From Ctenosaura bakeri (taxonomy: Eukaryota > Chordata > Lepidosauria > Squamata > Iguanidae), in the NCBI GenBank assembly GCA_948474755.1, contig CAOLHI010000079.1, forward strand, positions 62,001 through 126,000: a stretch of DNA of 64,000 nucleotides, read 5' to 3'. Under the pieces are notes generated by a model. The model was not told the DNA's origin and ran no database searches. It worked only from the letters and a program-made list of their open reading frames with translations. Numbering within the stretch: the first letter of the stretch is position 1; every line of letters begins with the position of its first letter. Positions 9,201 to 22,279 of this stretch are shown piece after piece. Made by a program: the position numbers and the translations under genes.

Positions 9201-10809
9201 TAAGATGATGATGTCATGTTGCTACCTCTTCTGAGCCTTTAGGGGTATAATAGGTTGTAACTAGAAATATTTAAGTGACAAACTTTCTCCTTCTCATCTT
9301 GGGCACTGGCTCTCTCCCAATATTATCATATCAGTGGTGGTTTTTTGTATAGATATGAGATGGATATGAATCAATTCTAAATGATCCATTCATGCATTAA
9401 CATGCCTGAACAGCATCATACAGTTGGAGATGACTTATTGGCTCTGAAGGCCAATACAATACAAGAAATCCAGAGCTTTTCTAAACAGATGGCTGTCTTT
9501 AAAATCTCCTTTGCTTTAAGATACAAGTAGGCAATTCATGGATCCCCAGGTGTTCTTGGACTGCAAGACCCATCAGCTATGGACAGCATAGTTGATGAGG
9601 GATAATGGTAGTCCCACAGTATCTGAAGGTCCACCTATTCCCTACTCCTGTTTTGAGGACTCCTCAAAGCTGCGGACCGAATTCAGAACTTTGAAACAAG
9701 GACATAAAGGAGAATGTATGAGAAAAATCCACTCACTTGGAACTGAGAAAGGAATAAATCGAAGGATAAGTGTTCCAGATGGCTATCTGACCTGTGTCTA
9801 TTCATGGCAAGTAATATTTTAAAACAGAAATGTCTTGAGAATTTGTATAATGCTTTCTTTACCATTTGATGCATATATCTATATAAGTTTGATCCTAGAT
9901 GTATTATTTTTTGCCTGTTTCTAAATTTTAGTAACAACTGCTCCAAATGGATAACAAAGAATATGTTTTAATTAGTGTATATAATTACTTTACCGTACCA
10001 TGCTTAGATATGGTGATTAAGTAAATAAATGTACTTTTTTTTAATCCTCTACAAAATTCGGAAGATCAGGTTATAGACTAATGGCACTTTTTGTATGTTT
10101 CAGTTTTAGATAAGAAATTTAAAATTCAGGTAGGGGTTTGAATTTTAAATAAGGGCACTTCTTATTCAGTCAATAATTATTGTAAACTAAATACAGTGTC
10201 TCCATGTGCAAACACGCCATAGTAAAAAGAATCAAATGCTACCTATTTTTCCCCTTACAAAGACTATTAAGTTGACATATTTGTTGTTTGTTGGCAACTG
10301 GATTGTATCATATTTTAAATTCCAAGGTTATGTTTCTTTTTTTAAAAAAAATTAGATTACCTGCTCTGTGCAATTATAATCTAATTACATGTTTTAAATA
10401 GCATGGAACAGGGGGTTCCTGTTTCAGATTAGTATTAGTAATAGGTGGATCTATTGTAAATCCGAAGGTGGCCAAAAGCCTCTAGCTAGAAAGATTTTTA
10501 TTTCATACAAATTGTTGAAGGACCTGCATAGACCTGCTAAATTGTGGTGGGTTCACAATATATATTTGATCTTTGTCTAGTCACTCACACACTAGTAATA
10601 GCTAGTCCCTACACACAGAAGTTAACATGTTAATAGGAATAACTGAAGGCATATAATTCATAAAGCCTTTTGCTCAACAAGCATTTCTATCAGTCCAGAG
10701 GTAAGTAAACATATACCTACATCGCATTGAAACAAATAGGCTTTAAGTTGACAACTATATTATTAAGGAGAAGCATTGTTGTTTGCTGAGATCCTACATC
10801 AGAGACCTA
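6284..10809. other. FOXO3: Intron sequence without recognised gene
   Basis: AT-rich intron DNA with no coding signal. An A/T-rich simple stretch lies at about 8710-8775. A short block at about 8235-8280 resembles a block at 11403-11447 (around 'gaatctgtaactgca'), which suggests fragments of one unnamed repeat. Nothing else identified. Confidence 0.6.
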
Positions 10810-10989
10810 GGCCATTCCTGCACTAGACTGTTACAGCGCTATTGTTCCACTTGCAACATCCTATGGAATCCTGGGGTTTGCAGTTTCGGGAGGGGCCAAG
10901 TGGCCCCTCTCGAAACTGCAAACCCCAGGATTCCATAGGATGTTGCAAGTGGAATAATAGCGCTGTAACAGTCTAGTGCGGGAATGGCC
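10810..10989. repeat. GGCC-ended palindromic MITE, copy A
   Basis: A 180-bp near-perfect palindrome starting GGCCATTCC and ending GGAATGGCC; the two arms of about 85 bases meet at about 10898-10901. It shares sequence and length with 18698-18877. There are no internal coding sequences. The GGCC termini are compatible with a Harbinger-like non-autonomous element, but no clear target duplication was seen, so the superfamily is not assigned. Confidence 0.85.
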
Positions 10990-11469
10990 ATAGTTAATGT
11001 GTAACTATGTCTCCTCTCCTGATCCGACTCCCCTAACCTCCCTTCACAACTCATAAAGCAATGGGGGGGGGCTGTTCTGCTGACAATTAGAACACGGCAG
11101 GATGAAGTTTACACACACACCCTTCCAGCTGTGATTTTTGATGTCGCAATCAGAAGCAAGATCCCTATCACAACACCTAATCACAATCAATACAGCTGGT
11201 GGAAGCAGGTTAGAAATATCATCTTGTTGCCAGCAGAACAGACCTTTATTGCTCAATGTGGTAGCTGGCTGTAAAGGCAGGTTTGGGGCCATTTGTGATT
11301 GTGGCAATATAGGGCATTGGCGCCATAGTCATGAATACAGAGTATGGCTGAATGTGGAGCAGTTATGGAGTTACAAATCTGTAACTGCAATGAGAATGGT
11401 TATGAATCCAGGTTATGAATCTATAACTGCAGTGTAGGATGCCAGCCATTATCGGTCTGTCTTTCTTTT

Positions 11470-11509
<40 letters not shown>

Positions 11510-12725
11510 TCAATAGAATGCTGGCACTCCCATTTTTTACTACATATTTGCACAATAGTTCATCTCAAGCTTTCATTACACCAAACATGATCAGAAAAAT
11601 AGCTGCTTTATCAGACTTAGTGGTTGTAAAAAGATATTTTAAAGAGGAGGGAGGAACTTGTACAACTTAGTTTTTGTTTTGTTTCCACCTGCTGTTCCTT
11701 CCCTTTTCCGGTTGCATCAGTTGTCACGTATGATCAATCAATCGTACCCCTGTTGTCTAGAACAATAGATTTTTCAGAGTGAGAAAACAGGCTCACTTGG
11801 GTCTGCTGGTGCCTCCTAACCTGAACTTGGAAGTAACTAATTAGAAATAGCTAGTTCTAATTCCTTTTTTCCTAAAACAGATACAACTATACCATTTTAC
11901 AATTGCAACTTAACATGGAATCACTTCACTCTTTTTCCTGTGTGACAATTATCTTTTAATTACTTTTATACTCACTGGATGTTATATGATTTATAGTGAT
12001 GCATCACTAGATAGTGGTGGTGGCATATCATATTGTTCAAGTGGCTTTATGATGCTTTCTCATGCTCTCTTTTGGTTGGAGAGGTGCCAGTGAGATATTT
12101 GGGGGGGCTGAGTATGTTCTGTGTCACAGAGAGCATTTGATCGTAGCCTTCAGATTTCATTGAAGTAATTGAAAAATAACTTATGTCCATAATCATGTTG
12201 GTCTTATTACACATGCATAAGTTCTGTTGGAAAAGTTGAGCATTTTTGTCGAGTGCAAACAGCCATATTCGCTTGAAGGCGAAGGAGGCAGAGCTGCTCA
12301 TATGGTACCGTAGTGCATGAACATGACACTGCATGTGGATGTAAATGTGCATTTAGACAGACCTTCAACTGTACATTTGGTTCAGTTATGCAACATTGCC
12401 ATTCAACAAAAGAGCTGTGTAGAAAAATGAATATATTAACTCAGTATGCAGAGCTTTATACTACACAATCCCAATGAACTATCTTGGCCATGCAGTTATA
12501 TCTCAGTAATGTATAAATAAAAATGCTTTTTAAAAATTTAACTGTAATGAGTTTAACTACTTCGTGAGACTTGGAACTGTAATTATAACTTCTTGCTTTT
12601 TAACGCAACATTCCAAGCTCTGTTTTGACATTCGTTTGAGAACCCTTGCTCTCAATGTGGGCTGGAAAGGCACTAATGACATGTGAAGAAGAACAGGAAC
12701 ACCGTAGGCCTCTTTTTCCCCACTC
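10990..12725. other. FOXO3: Intron sequence with a (CTTT)n tract
   Basis: No gene. The tetranucleotide repeat CTTT occupies 11461-11511. A G-run sits at 11064-11071. The block 11365-11447 contains two diverged copies of a 'gttacaaatctgtaactgca' type motif, also seen once near 8247. Confidence 0.6.
11461..11511 (+). repeat. (CTTT)n microsatellite
   Basis: About twelve CTTT units with one interrupted unit at the start. Likely polymorphic in length. Confidence 0.95.
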
Positions 12726-12822
12726 AGAGCCCTCCAGATGCATCAAACTACAACTCTCACCATCCTTAGCCAATGTGCTTATTGGCTGGGAATGATGAGG
12801 GCAGCAACTCCACACAACAGAA
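12726..12822. repeat. Degenerate foldback MITE (hAT-like)
   Basis: Begins 'gagccctccagatgcatcaa', contains 'actacaactctcaccatcc' and later 'ggctgggaatgatgagggc', the partly self-complementary pattern of a MITE common in sauropsid genomes. Diverged; assignment from memory of the family. Confidence 0.5.
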
Positions 12823-13967
12823 AGGTACCAGATTAGGGAAGGATGTCATGGCATCAGTAGCCTGACCCTTGAGTCCCTGGGCTTCAGGGCCACTTCATAC
12901 CAGTAACGTTTTGCTTTACAAGGGCAAAAACCCATAAATCTGGAAGTGACCAGAAGTCCACTCTGGTTTTGAAAAACAAGTATTTTTAAAATTTTAAATT
13001 GCATAGGGCTGAAATGTGTTGGAAAAGTGAATTTCTGCTTTGGGAGGCTTCACGTACATCAGCTCGCCCTTTACATAGGGAGGAGGTCAGTCTCAGAAGT
13101 CTGAAGTAGTTGCAGGCTACAAAAATGACCTTGGAAGGCCAAATGCAGCTCAAGGACCACGTTTTGTCCACTCTTGGCTTTCTTTTTCATAGGAAGCAGT
13201 GACACAGTTATGGGGAAGCACAGTACTTTTCCACTGTTTTGGAGTTAGCTTCCTATGGAAGCAAGTTTCTGCCCTTTGGTCCTATCACCAGATCCAATGC
13301 GTAGCTATGCATAAATTCACCCTGGCTGATGCAGCAAATATAAAGCATACTTTGCACCAGGGGCAAGTTCAGGATCGGGCTCTGTGAAATTTTGCTGACA
13401 TGCTGATTCGATTAGTTTTGGTGTTTGTTGCCTGCCCACTAATACAAGCATTTCCTGTTATGGAGTAGCTAGTTTAGTCACAGTTTCCAAAGCTTACTGC
13501 TCTCAATAAAATGGGTAGATTTCATAACAGGAGAGCTTGAACTGACTCACCCTTGTAATCTTTCACATAAAACTAACATTGAGGGCTTGAAAGGAATTAG
13601 TGGGGGAGACATTAAAGGAGAAATGTACATTATTCTTATTTTACTCCGCTGAACTAGAACTTTATTCATAGGGGAAAAGTGGAATATAAGCTCTGCTGTT
13701 CAAAATGTATGCGAAGATACTTTCAGCTTATGTGAAAATTTTGACATTGAATTGTTATAACTTTCATTTTCAACACATAGCCTTTACTGTAGCTTGTTTA
13801 TCTGGATCAATTTGTAAGCCTCTTTCTGTACCCAATTAATGTGGTGTTCCTGCATTATTACATCTCACAGCAATTGCAGTAAAGAGCTGTTCTGCAGAAA
13901 AGCAGGAAAGCAGATCTAATTCTGGTGGAAAGAACAAGCAGTGAAAGATTGATGGATTTCTCTCATA
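12823..13967. other. FOXO3: Intron sequence, nothing recognised
   Basis: No coding signal, RNA gene or clear repeat seen. Confidence 0.5.
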
Positions 13968-14150
13968 CCTTTATATCCTGCTTTCTCTACGGTGAAGTCA
14001 AGATGATGTACACAGATCTCTTCCTCCCTGCTTTATCCTCAGTAACAATCCTGTGCGGCCATTCTTTGAGTTTCATAACTCAGTGGAGACTTGAACACAG
14101 ATCTCTCAGGTTTCAGTCCAGCAATCTGACCACTGCTGCTGCTGTGTAGC
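13968..14150 (-). repeat. Sauria-type SINE remnant, minus strand
   Basis: Read on the minus strand it shows the tRNA-related head (box-like 'gcagtggtcagattgctgga'), the 'gttcaagtctccactgag' segment and a tail ending in 'gcaggatataaagg'. Diverged relative to the family pattern. Confidence 0.6.
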
Positions 14151-15196
14151 TATGGAATTTTAAACATAAAGCTGTGCACTCTTCTTGTGCAGCTTCTGAA
14201 TGCATGAATGTGAAGTCCCATGAAGCCTCACATCCCAGTATAGTCAATTGATGCAATAGGTGCCATGCCTGCACTGTCAGTACCCTCATGTTTATTGTTT
14301 TATGCTGGGGTTCCTGGAATGGAACACGTGCACGTAGGGTAGGCACGCTGTATTCTAGGTATGTCAGAAAAGGATTTTTCATATTGGGACTTTGATGTAG
14401 AAAAGGTACCAGTTTGACAGTAAAATCGGTCTTGAGACCAGAAGTAACTGAGGAGGGCTAAAATCTCTTAACATGATGCATCTTCCTGCCAATCACTCTG
14501 CTTCTCTTTCCACCTGTGACAGAAAGAGATTACTGCTTTGATCTTTGCAAGCATAAAATGTTCCACCTGACACTCTTCACTGGGTGGGAAGATGCTTTCA
14601 GTAGACGAGGAACGGGCAAAGTGTGATTATGGCCTTCAGGCAATCCCCCAGGGCTGTTTTTGTGTCCCAAGGGTGGAAAAAGTTTCATTCTGAAGTGCCA
14701 AAAAATGATCTATGAGGATGTGGAGGCTGTTTCCGCCATGTTTAGAGACCCCTGGACCCGCCAAACATCAAAATGAAATTGTGCAAAAATAATCCAAAAT
14801 TGTTGGGGGTTTTTTGCGGGGGGATTGGCCTCATAATGCCCTGAAGTGCTCTCTTGGGGCCCAGGAAAGCCGAAAAAAAGATGTCATCGTGTCCCCTAGA
14901 GGGCATTTTGGCGTAAAAATATTTAATTTTTTTTCAGGAGCAGGTGCAGTGAGAGACAACGTCCCCTGGAGGGCTAATGCAGCCCCTGAGTCTTCTACTG
15001 TTCCCTGTGGACTCGGCCACACCGTGAGCTGTGCAACCACCGGGGTTCATTTACCCAACAGTAGTTCTTCATCTCTCCTTCATGCTGCTTAGCTTCCTGT
15101 CAAGCTTTTCTTCTCACTGTATGTTCTGTAGAGAAGGGTGGGCAAGGTCCAGAGTCCTGGCAGCCATTTCCCCTGCCTCAGGAATACCATGCAAAG
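14151..15196. other. FOXO3: Intron sequence with fragments of DNA-transposon repeats
   Basis: The piece at about 14302-14352 ('ctggggttcctggaatggaac' region) resembles the right part of the element at 15197-15401. About 14700-14960 is G/A-rich and unlike its surroundings ('gtcccctagagggcattttgg'), perhaps an unnamed repeat. No gene. Confidence 0.45.
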
Positions 15197-15401
15197 TACA
15201 GTTGGCCCTTTTCATATGCAGCGTCCCCACTCATGAATCTATGTTCACATGAGGCGTTGCGCCCCTATATGTGAAACGGCAGTGATTGGCATATGCACAT
15301 GTTGCCACCATTAAGTATTAAGGGAGGCAAGCATTCATATTTCTTCTTTTACACTGGGGTTCCTGGAAAGGAACCCCCACATATATGGAGGACCTACCAT
15401 A
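15197..15401. repeat. Tc1/mariner (Tigger-like) MITE, copy 1
   Basis: Flanked by TA on both sides. The left end CAGTTGGCCCTTTTCATATG pairs with the reverse complement of the right end around 15380-15401, as expected of TA-inserting mariner-type elements. No transposase remains. Confidence 0.6.
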
Positions 15402-16049
15402 ACCTGATGCTTCTGGTTTAGGGAGGAGAAAACCCCTACCTTTGATTGGCAGTGAAGATTGGGGAGACTAAAACAAGATAGGGAGCACATCTTGTTTTAG
15501 AGGAGAATTCCACCTTCCTCAAAGCACAGTTCTCCCAAGGTGATGGTGCGGTTATTGGAAAAAGGCAGCTCCAGAGGCTACAGAAATTCCCTTGGGGCCA
15601 CATGATTCCCACTCCTGCCGGAGGGGAACAAGTAATAAAGATGCATTTAAAAAAAAAATCATGCATAGGAACACTAATTAAATTGACAAGTTCATAAGTG
15701 GCCCCTCTCTCAACAAGTAAGATGGGGATGAAAGCACTGATTTATCAGTAGCAGTCTTAAGAAAACCAGAATTTGGTAGGTGACAGAGAAAGACTTCTGC
15801 AGTAGTCTCATAAACCTGCTCCCAACTATGTGCTCTAAAACTAATTCTGCAGATTTGTGAACTTCCCATTGGGATCAGAATGCATAGTCCACTGAGCTCC
15901 ACTTCTCCTATAGATTACTGTGGCTTCCATTTAAACAATCCAAGGATGTTTACCAACATCTCTGTAGGAAGAAAGACTTCTGCCTGAAATTTAGTTGGGG
16001 GGAGTTTATTTGGGAGTTTATTTGTTATTGTTTATTGTTTGTTTTTGGT
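15402..16049. other. FOXO3: Intron sequence, nothing recognised
   Basis: No gene; a short A-run at about 15650 and a TTTG/TTTA-rich stretch at about 16005-16050 next to the following SINE. Confidence 0.45.
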
Positions 16050-16252
16050 TGCATTTATTTTCCACCTTTCCTCCAGAAAATGCAGGGTGGGGTGCATTAA
16101 TCCCCAGTTTATCCATCAGACCCATCCTGTGAGGTGAGCAGGTCAGGCGGAAAGTGTGCACTGGCCCACGGTCACTCAATGAATTTAATTGCTAAGCAGG
16201 GACTTGAAACTGGTTCTCTTAAGATCAAGTCCAACACTCTTAACTGCTGAAG
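16050..16252 (-). repeat. Sauria SINE, minus strand
   Basis: On the minus strand it reads 'cagttaagagtgttggactt' (tRNA-like A box area), 'caagtccctgcttagc', a 'cctcacaggatgggt' middle, and 'tttctggaggaaaggtggaa' before an AATAAATG tail. This order matches the Sauria SINE of squamates and is the main basis for the host call. Confidence 0.72.
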
Positions 16253-16260
16253 ACCTAGTA

Positions 16261-16720
16261 TACAGTCAGCCCTCAACATTTGCTATGGTTAAAGGCACAG
16301 GACCCCTGCAAAAGTGGAAAAGCTGTAAATATCAAAATGTATAAGTGGCATGGTGGGGAGAATGGGCCCCCAGGGCCCAAACCAGTTCAGGGAAAGGAGA
16401 GGGAAGTGGGTGAGTCAGCATGATGGCCCTATACTTTTTCTCTCTCATCTGTCTCCTCCTTTGGTTGGGGAGGGGCATTGGGAGAGGGTTTGTGTTGCTG
16501 AGAAACTGGGCTGCGAGCCACCCTTAGCTTAGACAGCAGCTGGTGGAGGGGGAGGAGGACGAGAGGTAGGTTTAAAGGACTTCACAACCTGATTGAAACC
16601 ACAGAGAGGGAAGGTTCCCCTGGGAAAGAAGCATTTGAGGTGGGGGCGGCAGGAGTTGGAGAAATTGCAAACAGTCAAATCTGTGAAAGTCAAACCCACA
16701 AATGTGGAGGGCTAACTATA
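16261..16720. repeat. Tc1/mariner (Tigger-like) MITE, copy 2
   Basis: TA-flanked. The left terminus CAGTCAGCCCTCAACATTTG pairs with the reverse complement of the right terminus (CAAATGTGGAGGGCTAACTA at 16699-16718). The interior is non-coding and G-rich. Confidence 0.62.
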
Positions 16721-18369
16721 GTTCATTTACAGATAAAGATGAAGCAGCTCTTGTTTTGCCTTCTTTTTCCCTTGGTCTAGTCAGTTTTAATGTGGGTGTA
16801 AAAAAAAAAAACTCCTTTAAGACCACCCACTTTTGGCATGTGTGGTGCTCCTCCGTGTTCAAGGGCTTTCCTTCATTCCACAGCTTAGAAGAATTGTTGA
16901 TAGTCCCCATTTGTGGACTATAACTCCCAAGAATCTCCCTGCTGATATGACCATGTTGGGTGAGAGATTTTGGGAATTACAGTCCAGAAAAAGTCTGCCC
17001 CACTCTCTGCAAATATTAGGGGCTGTTCCTTGCAGACCTCTTTGTGGTGTGTACAGAGCAGTCTCTAGTTGTGCAGTTCGTGAAGAAGCTGCATGACAGA
17101 AGCCCCTGTACGTGTGCTGGAAGGTCCACGGGGCTTTGTCCTGGAATCACAGATGCACGCATGCAGCCTTATACTTAGCTGGAGTGTTTGGTCAGAAGAC
17201 AGCGTTGAGGGCAGGCGGTGGGGGGGGAGGAGACGTGTCTGTGAGAGCCGCTTCCAGTGTCCAACATGTGCCGGAAGTGCAGGTTTGGTGGAGTGGAATG
17301 GAATGTTCTCTGTAGTTTTCCAAGAACAAAAACAGCTGGGCAAGAAGCTATTGAGACAGTTTCTAAATTTGAAAAATAAACTCCACACAGCCATTTATTT
17401 AACTGTTGCCATCTCTCCTCACGAAGAAGTTCCTCGTAAACTCAGAGCTCTTGGAAATGTTTCTGTAGAATGCAAGGTTGCTCATGATTTCCTCCCTCAA
17501 TCCCTTTAATCCTTAGACTCCCACCCCTTTCTTTTGAGTAAGGCTTTTGAGAATTACAGCATTTGGATTATTGACAGGGATGTTTCTCCCTATATTCCCT
17601 ACCACTGCATCACTTTCCAGTGGAAAAAAATAAGAAGCAAGCCACACGCTCTGAGTATGCAAAACAAATGTTACTTATTAGAGGTCTCCTGTGGTCAGCA
17701 AAAAGCTGTCTATAGGATAACTGGAAATGTGCTGCTAACTGAAAGTCTGATGTATTCCCAGATGTTACATTTTCAGCCAGGGTGGGTTTTATTTATTGTA
17801 GCAGTTTTAAATGTCATGGGGAGACAGAGAGTGAGACAGAGAGACAGAGAGAGCACTAAGTGGGCTCTTTCAGATATTTTGGTCCTGATTCAGTTCTAAT
17901 TGTGGACAACTAATAGCCTGACCAGTTAGCTGCCTCTTGTATAACTAAAGGCTTAGCTAGCCATGTCAGAAAGGGCCAGATCGCAACAGAGATATAGAAA
18001 TGTCTGTGTACCTCTATTCGTTCATTTATGTATGACTTGGAATTCTTGACCACTTCTCAGACTCCAATAGCAGAAATACAACAATCTAAAAAGCCCTTCT
18101 AATTATGACAATTGTCTTCTTCCCCAGAAGGTTGAAAGTATGGAAAGGGTTGCAAGAAAGCAGCCTTATTGGTTGAGGGAAGCCATTGTTCAGTCAGCTC
18201 AGCATAGCCTTCTCCAGCTATGTTTTTAGCTACCATTTCTGTCAACCCCTTCCAGCCTGATTGGTGGTCAGATATAATGGGAGTTATAATAAAAGGCCCA
18301 GGTTGGACAAGCAGGCTTATTGCCTATGTGACCATTGCTCCTCAGAGTTTTAAGCAGGAATCTTTTCTA
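16721..18369. other. FOXO3: Intron sequence with decayed MITE pieces
   Basis: About 16895-16990 contains 'ggactataactcccaagaat' and 'gggaattacagtccagaaaa', arms of a decayed foldback repeat. About 18215-18310 looks like another. A GA-rich tract lies at 17821-17853. No coding sequence supported. Confidence 0.5.
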
Positions 18370-18454
18370 GGGCTACCTGGAGATGATTGGAATTGAACCT
18401 TGGATCTTTCTTATGTAAAGAATATGCTGGATCACTGAGCCAAAGTCCTTCCCT
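18370..18454 (-). repeat. tRNA-related SINE fragment, minus strand
   Basis: The minus strand reads 'aaggactttggctcagtgat', then an 'aggttcaattcc' B-box-like segment and 'atctccaggtag'. It is the same family as the + strand copy at 53951-54115. Confidence 0.6.
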
Positions 18455-18697
18455 AGCTTCCTTGATACATATGTGGCTGTATCTGTATGGGCTAAGTGCT
18501 TTAAATACTGTTTCTGTGCACAAATCTCATCTTGGATTAGCTGCATTTAGTGAGGTTGAATCTGGTATCAGACTTAATGGAGAAATGAAAACCCAACCCA
18601 ACTTCATAGTTTCCTAGAGACTACATCTTTGAAAAGTTACCTTTTTTGGACTGCAGTTTTCAGAGTCTGTATTTGGGGAGTTGTTGTGCAAAACAAA

Positions 18698-18877
18698 GGC
18701 CATTTCTGCGCTAGACTGTTATAGCGCTATTATTCCACTTTCAACATCCTGTGGAATACTGGGGTTTGCAGTTTAGGGAGGAGCCTTTGAGGCCCCTCCC
18801 TAAACTGCAAACCCCAGGATTCCACAGGATGTTGAAAGCGGAATAATAGCGCTATACAGTCTAGTGCCGAAATGGCC
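18698..18877. repeat. GGCC-ended palindromic MITE, copy B
   Basis: A 180-bp palindrome beginning GGCCATTTCTGCGC and ending GAAATGGCC. The arms differ by few bases and one short deletion near the right end. It is clearly homologous to 10810-10989 and to the shortened copy at 51469-51591. Confidence 0.87.
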
Positions 18878-21800
18878 TAACATTTCCAAGCTCTAATTAT
18901 GCTGTAGCTATGGATATATATGGGGCAGTGAAATAATTTTTTATAACATACCATAATAAATGCTATTTTCTAGGCATATAGTGTTCAAAACAGTTCATTG
19001 AAGATCATGTCTCATACATTAAATAATGATCCACATTAAAGGTACCTTACATCTACAGGTTGCAATCGCTAGGTGCAGGCTGTTTGAAAGAACTTCATGT
19101 GGCAGCTGTGCAGAGGGCTACACACCCACACATACACCCACATACACACACACGCCCTCCATTTTAGAGAGAATCTACATGACACTCAAGTCTTCCTGAA
19201 TGAGAGCATGAAAGCATTTCCCAGCAGTGAGAATAATCACTGTCCCATGGTGACTTTGCCATGCAGGCCATAGGCTGTTTTTCAGGTGGTTTTGATCAAA
19301 TGAGTTCCCATCTTGAATTGTTTATGCATCTCAGTGAGAAGGACTGCAGGAAAAACAAACGCTGAAACGCATACTTGTAGCCCTTTCGAAATAACTTAGT
19401 ACAAAGCTTGGAATGTTAAGCGAGACTCACTGGCTGTGTTCCCAAGAACTGACAGCCCAAGGGATTTCTCATTGTCACTTGAAGACGGGGAAAGAAACAT
19501 GGATTTTTCTTCCTTAGTTCTTGAAGGCTTGAGAGCACGGGCACAGACATCATTATGAGAATTCTCACACTCATGTTATGGATGGCCATTTTTGTTATGA
19601 CTGAAAAAAAATTGGAAGCAGTTAACATCCACACCCTTCTTTGTCTGAGAGTGTCAGGAAGGGGGTTGTCAAGAGGGATGAATCTGAACCAGAACTGCCC
19701 AGGAGGTATTCTCTGTTCCACAATTGAACCCTAAAATATGTAATAAGAAGGCTGTTGAACACATACAGAGAACCTTTTCCAATCAAGCAAGCATCATTAT
19801 ATCTACTGTCTCAGATTTTTGAGACAGAACATGTGGATTTAAAATCTAAGGAAACAGCCATGGTGAAGTGGGGAGGAGGAAAGAACGTCAGAGTCTTGTC
19901 AGCATGTGCTAGATGGATGGGCAAATGTTGGCACCCACTGCAGAAGAGGCTGGCATTTCTTCATTTTTACATTTTTAGTTCTTAATGTTGAGGGAGCACA
20001 TGCAAGGTGCTGCAGCCATTGCCATCTCTATTTTCTCCAGTGTCTCTGTGTCTCACCTCAGGTGTACAGTATACCAGGGCCTTGAGCCATTCTTAGCTCA
20101 GGGCCTAAAGACCACCCTTGCTCTCCCCCATCTTTCTGTCCAGAGTGAAGAAGTACTGCATGGTGGAAATTTTTCCAGCCCTGTGCCCCACAGTTGCTGA
20201 TGATCTGTCCCCACCACTGGACCCCACTCTTTCACCATCTTGTAAACTTCCTTTTGAGGAACATTAGTGTTTTGCTGAGGATAGGTTCGGAAGGCACTGT
20301 GCCAATGGGCATTTGTCCCATTCCCACCAGAATCCTGTGAGGTAAATCCCACTCAGAGAATATGATTAAACCCTCCTCTCTCTTTTTCAAGAGAGAGTGG
20401 TACACAGATAGGCTGCTGAATGTGGCCAGAGGACCATGTTAAGACCCAAAATCAACCATCGAGTACTTTGAATCAGTCACTGTCTTTTGGCCTAAACTAT
20501 CTCACTGGATTCTGGTGAGAATCAAATGGCGTAAGACCCTCTGCCAGTATAACCCTGAGCTACTTTGGAGAATGGCAGGATGCAAGTTAATAAAACTCAA
20601 AAATAAAGGAGATTTCCTTATGCTGCAGGGTGGGTGGAGATAAGCAAGTGTAGACCTAACTTTAAATGCATTTCTTAGTCCCAAGTTGAATGGGCCCATT
20701 TAATCAATTGCTAGTGGTTAAAATTGCCAGGTAAAATAAGGGATTGGGGCTTCTGTCCTTTTAATGATTGGGTAAGAGAAGGAATTTCAACAGGTATTGT
20801 TGCATGACAGGCAGCATCTGCTGAAATTCCATCTTCTACACAACCATTATAGAGACAGGAGCTCTGTCCCTTATTTTCCCTGGCAATCCTATGAGAGTAT
20901 ACTATTTATGTATACTATACCCTGTTGATTCAGTGGGTCTTCTTTAATAGGACTAACAGTAGGATTCAGGACCTAATTGGTAACTTGGTTTGGAGACTTC
21001 TGGCAACACCATTTAAAATCAAGATACAATTATATTCCACCCAATTGTTTTACTTCCATAGTAAAATTGTATAGTGCCTTAGAACGTTACAGCAGCCTCC
21101 TAAGGGAATATTATTGATGCTTGTAAGCTGGTCTGACGATGGTGCTGCTAACATGTAATTCATCACTTCTAAATGACCCTGTTGTGAAAATAGACTCCTG
21201 CTTTAATTTACAAAAGGTCACTGTTGTAGCAGAGTATAGCATTATATGTTAGCACCTTTTTCTTGGATAGCAAATGTACTGGTACATAAATGTGAGCGAG
21301 ACTCCCCAAAGCAGAGCCAGATAGTCATCTAACAAGGATTCCATCTCCACCAGCTGTGTCTCATCTTGCTAATATCTAGGCTTGTTTTTTTTTAAATATA
21401 ATGGAGGTGGGAGTGGTGGCTTTTAAGAGTTAAATCATACTACACTTTTTATTTTTAAAGTGAGTGGATTCCTTGTTGGGAATGATAAATTGATACCACA
21501 TGTTGGGCCCAGACAAAAAGCCTCTGTATTCCAGTAGAGGCACTTGCAGCTGGTGTCTGAATTAATGGGCAAGCTCCATAAGGTAAACACGGTATGGAAG
21601 AGACTGAAACAGACACGGAGCTAGGGAGAGTGGGGGAAATTCTTGTTGAAGAGGGGCTGCCAACTTTCCTTGACTGAAGAAGAAGAAGAAGAGTGAAACT
21701 TTCCAATGGCACACTGGAATAGGAAGGGCATTTAGCGGTCTGGATTAAATGAGGAAAACAATGTAAACAACCCTGACCTCCTTGACCTGTTCCCTCCTCC

Positions 21801-22279
21801 TTATGAAATCTAATGAATGAGCAAGGTAATTGCGATAAAAATGCATAACATTTGATATTTGTCCCATTAAAAGTGATCCTCCTCTTCCTAAAGAATAACT
21901 TCTTCTAGGAACTAATCTTCTAGAGTTAGGCTATACACACAGTTCATTGTGTAAATGCAATTAACATCCACATTGTTTCTTGTTATATGTCCGTCTGTCT
22001 GTGTGATTATTCATACCACTGTCCTGACAACAATCTCCCTCTACTGTTTCCATTTGTATTTTGAGAGAAGCCTCTCATTGATTCCAGTGGGTACCTCCCT
22101 TAAAATTCAGAGCATGGAAAAAGGCTACACTGGCTGTGAGGTTCTGAAAAATGTAGTTAAAAAAAAAACCCTTTTCAGGTCTTAGGAATACAAATAACAG
22201 TGTCAGTGAGTAGTGACTGTCATATCATGGACTTTTGGTGTAAAATGTAAAAAAATATTTTAAGGAAATTTGCTTATAC
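18878..22279. other. FOXO3: Intron sequence, no gene recognised
   Basis: A CA-rich stretch at 19120-19157, a GAA tract at about 21678-21694, otherwise unremarkable AT-rich intron DNA. Confidence 0.55.
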
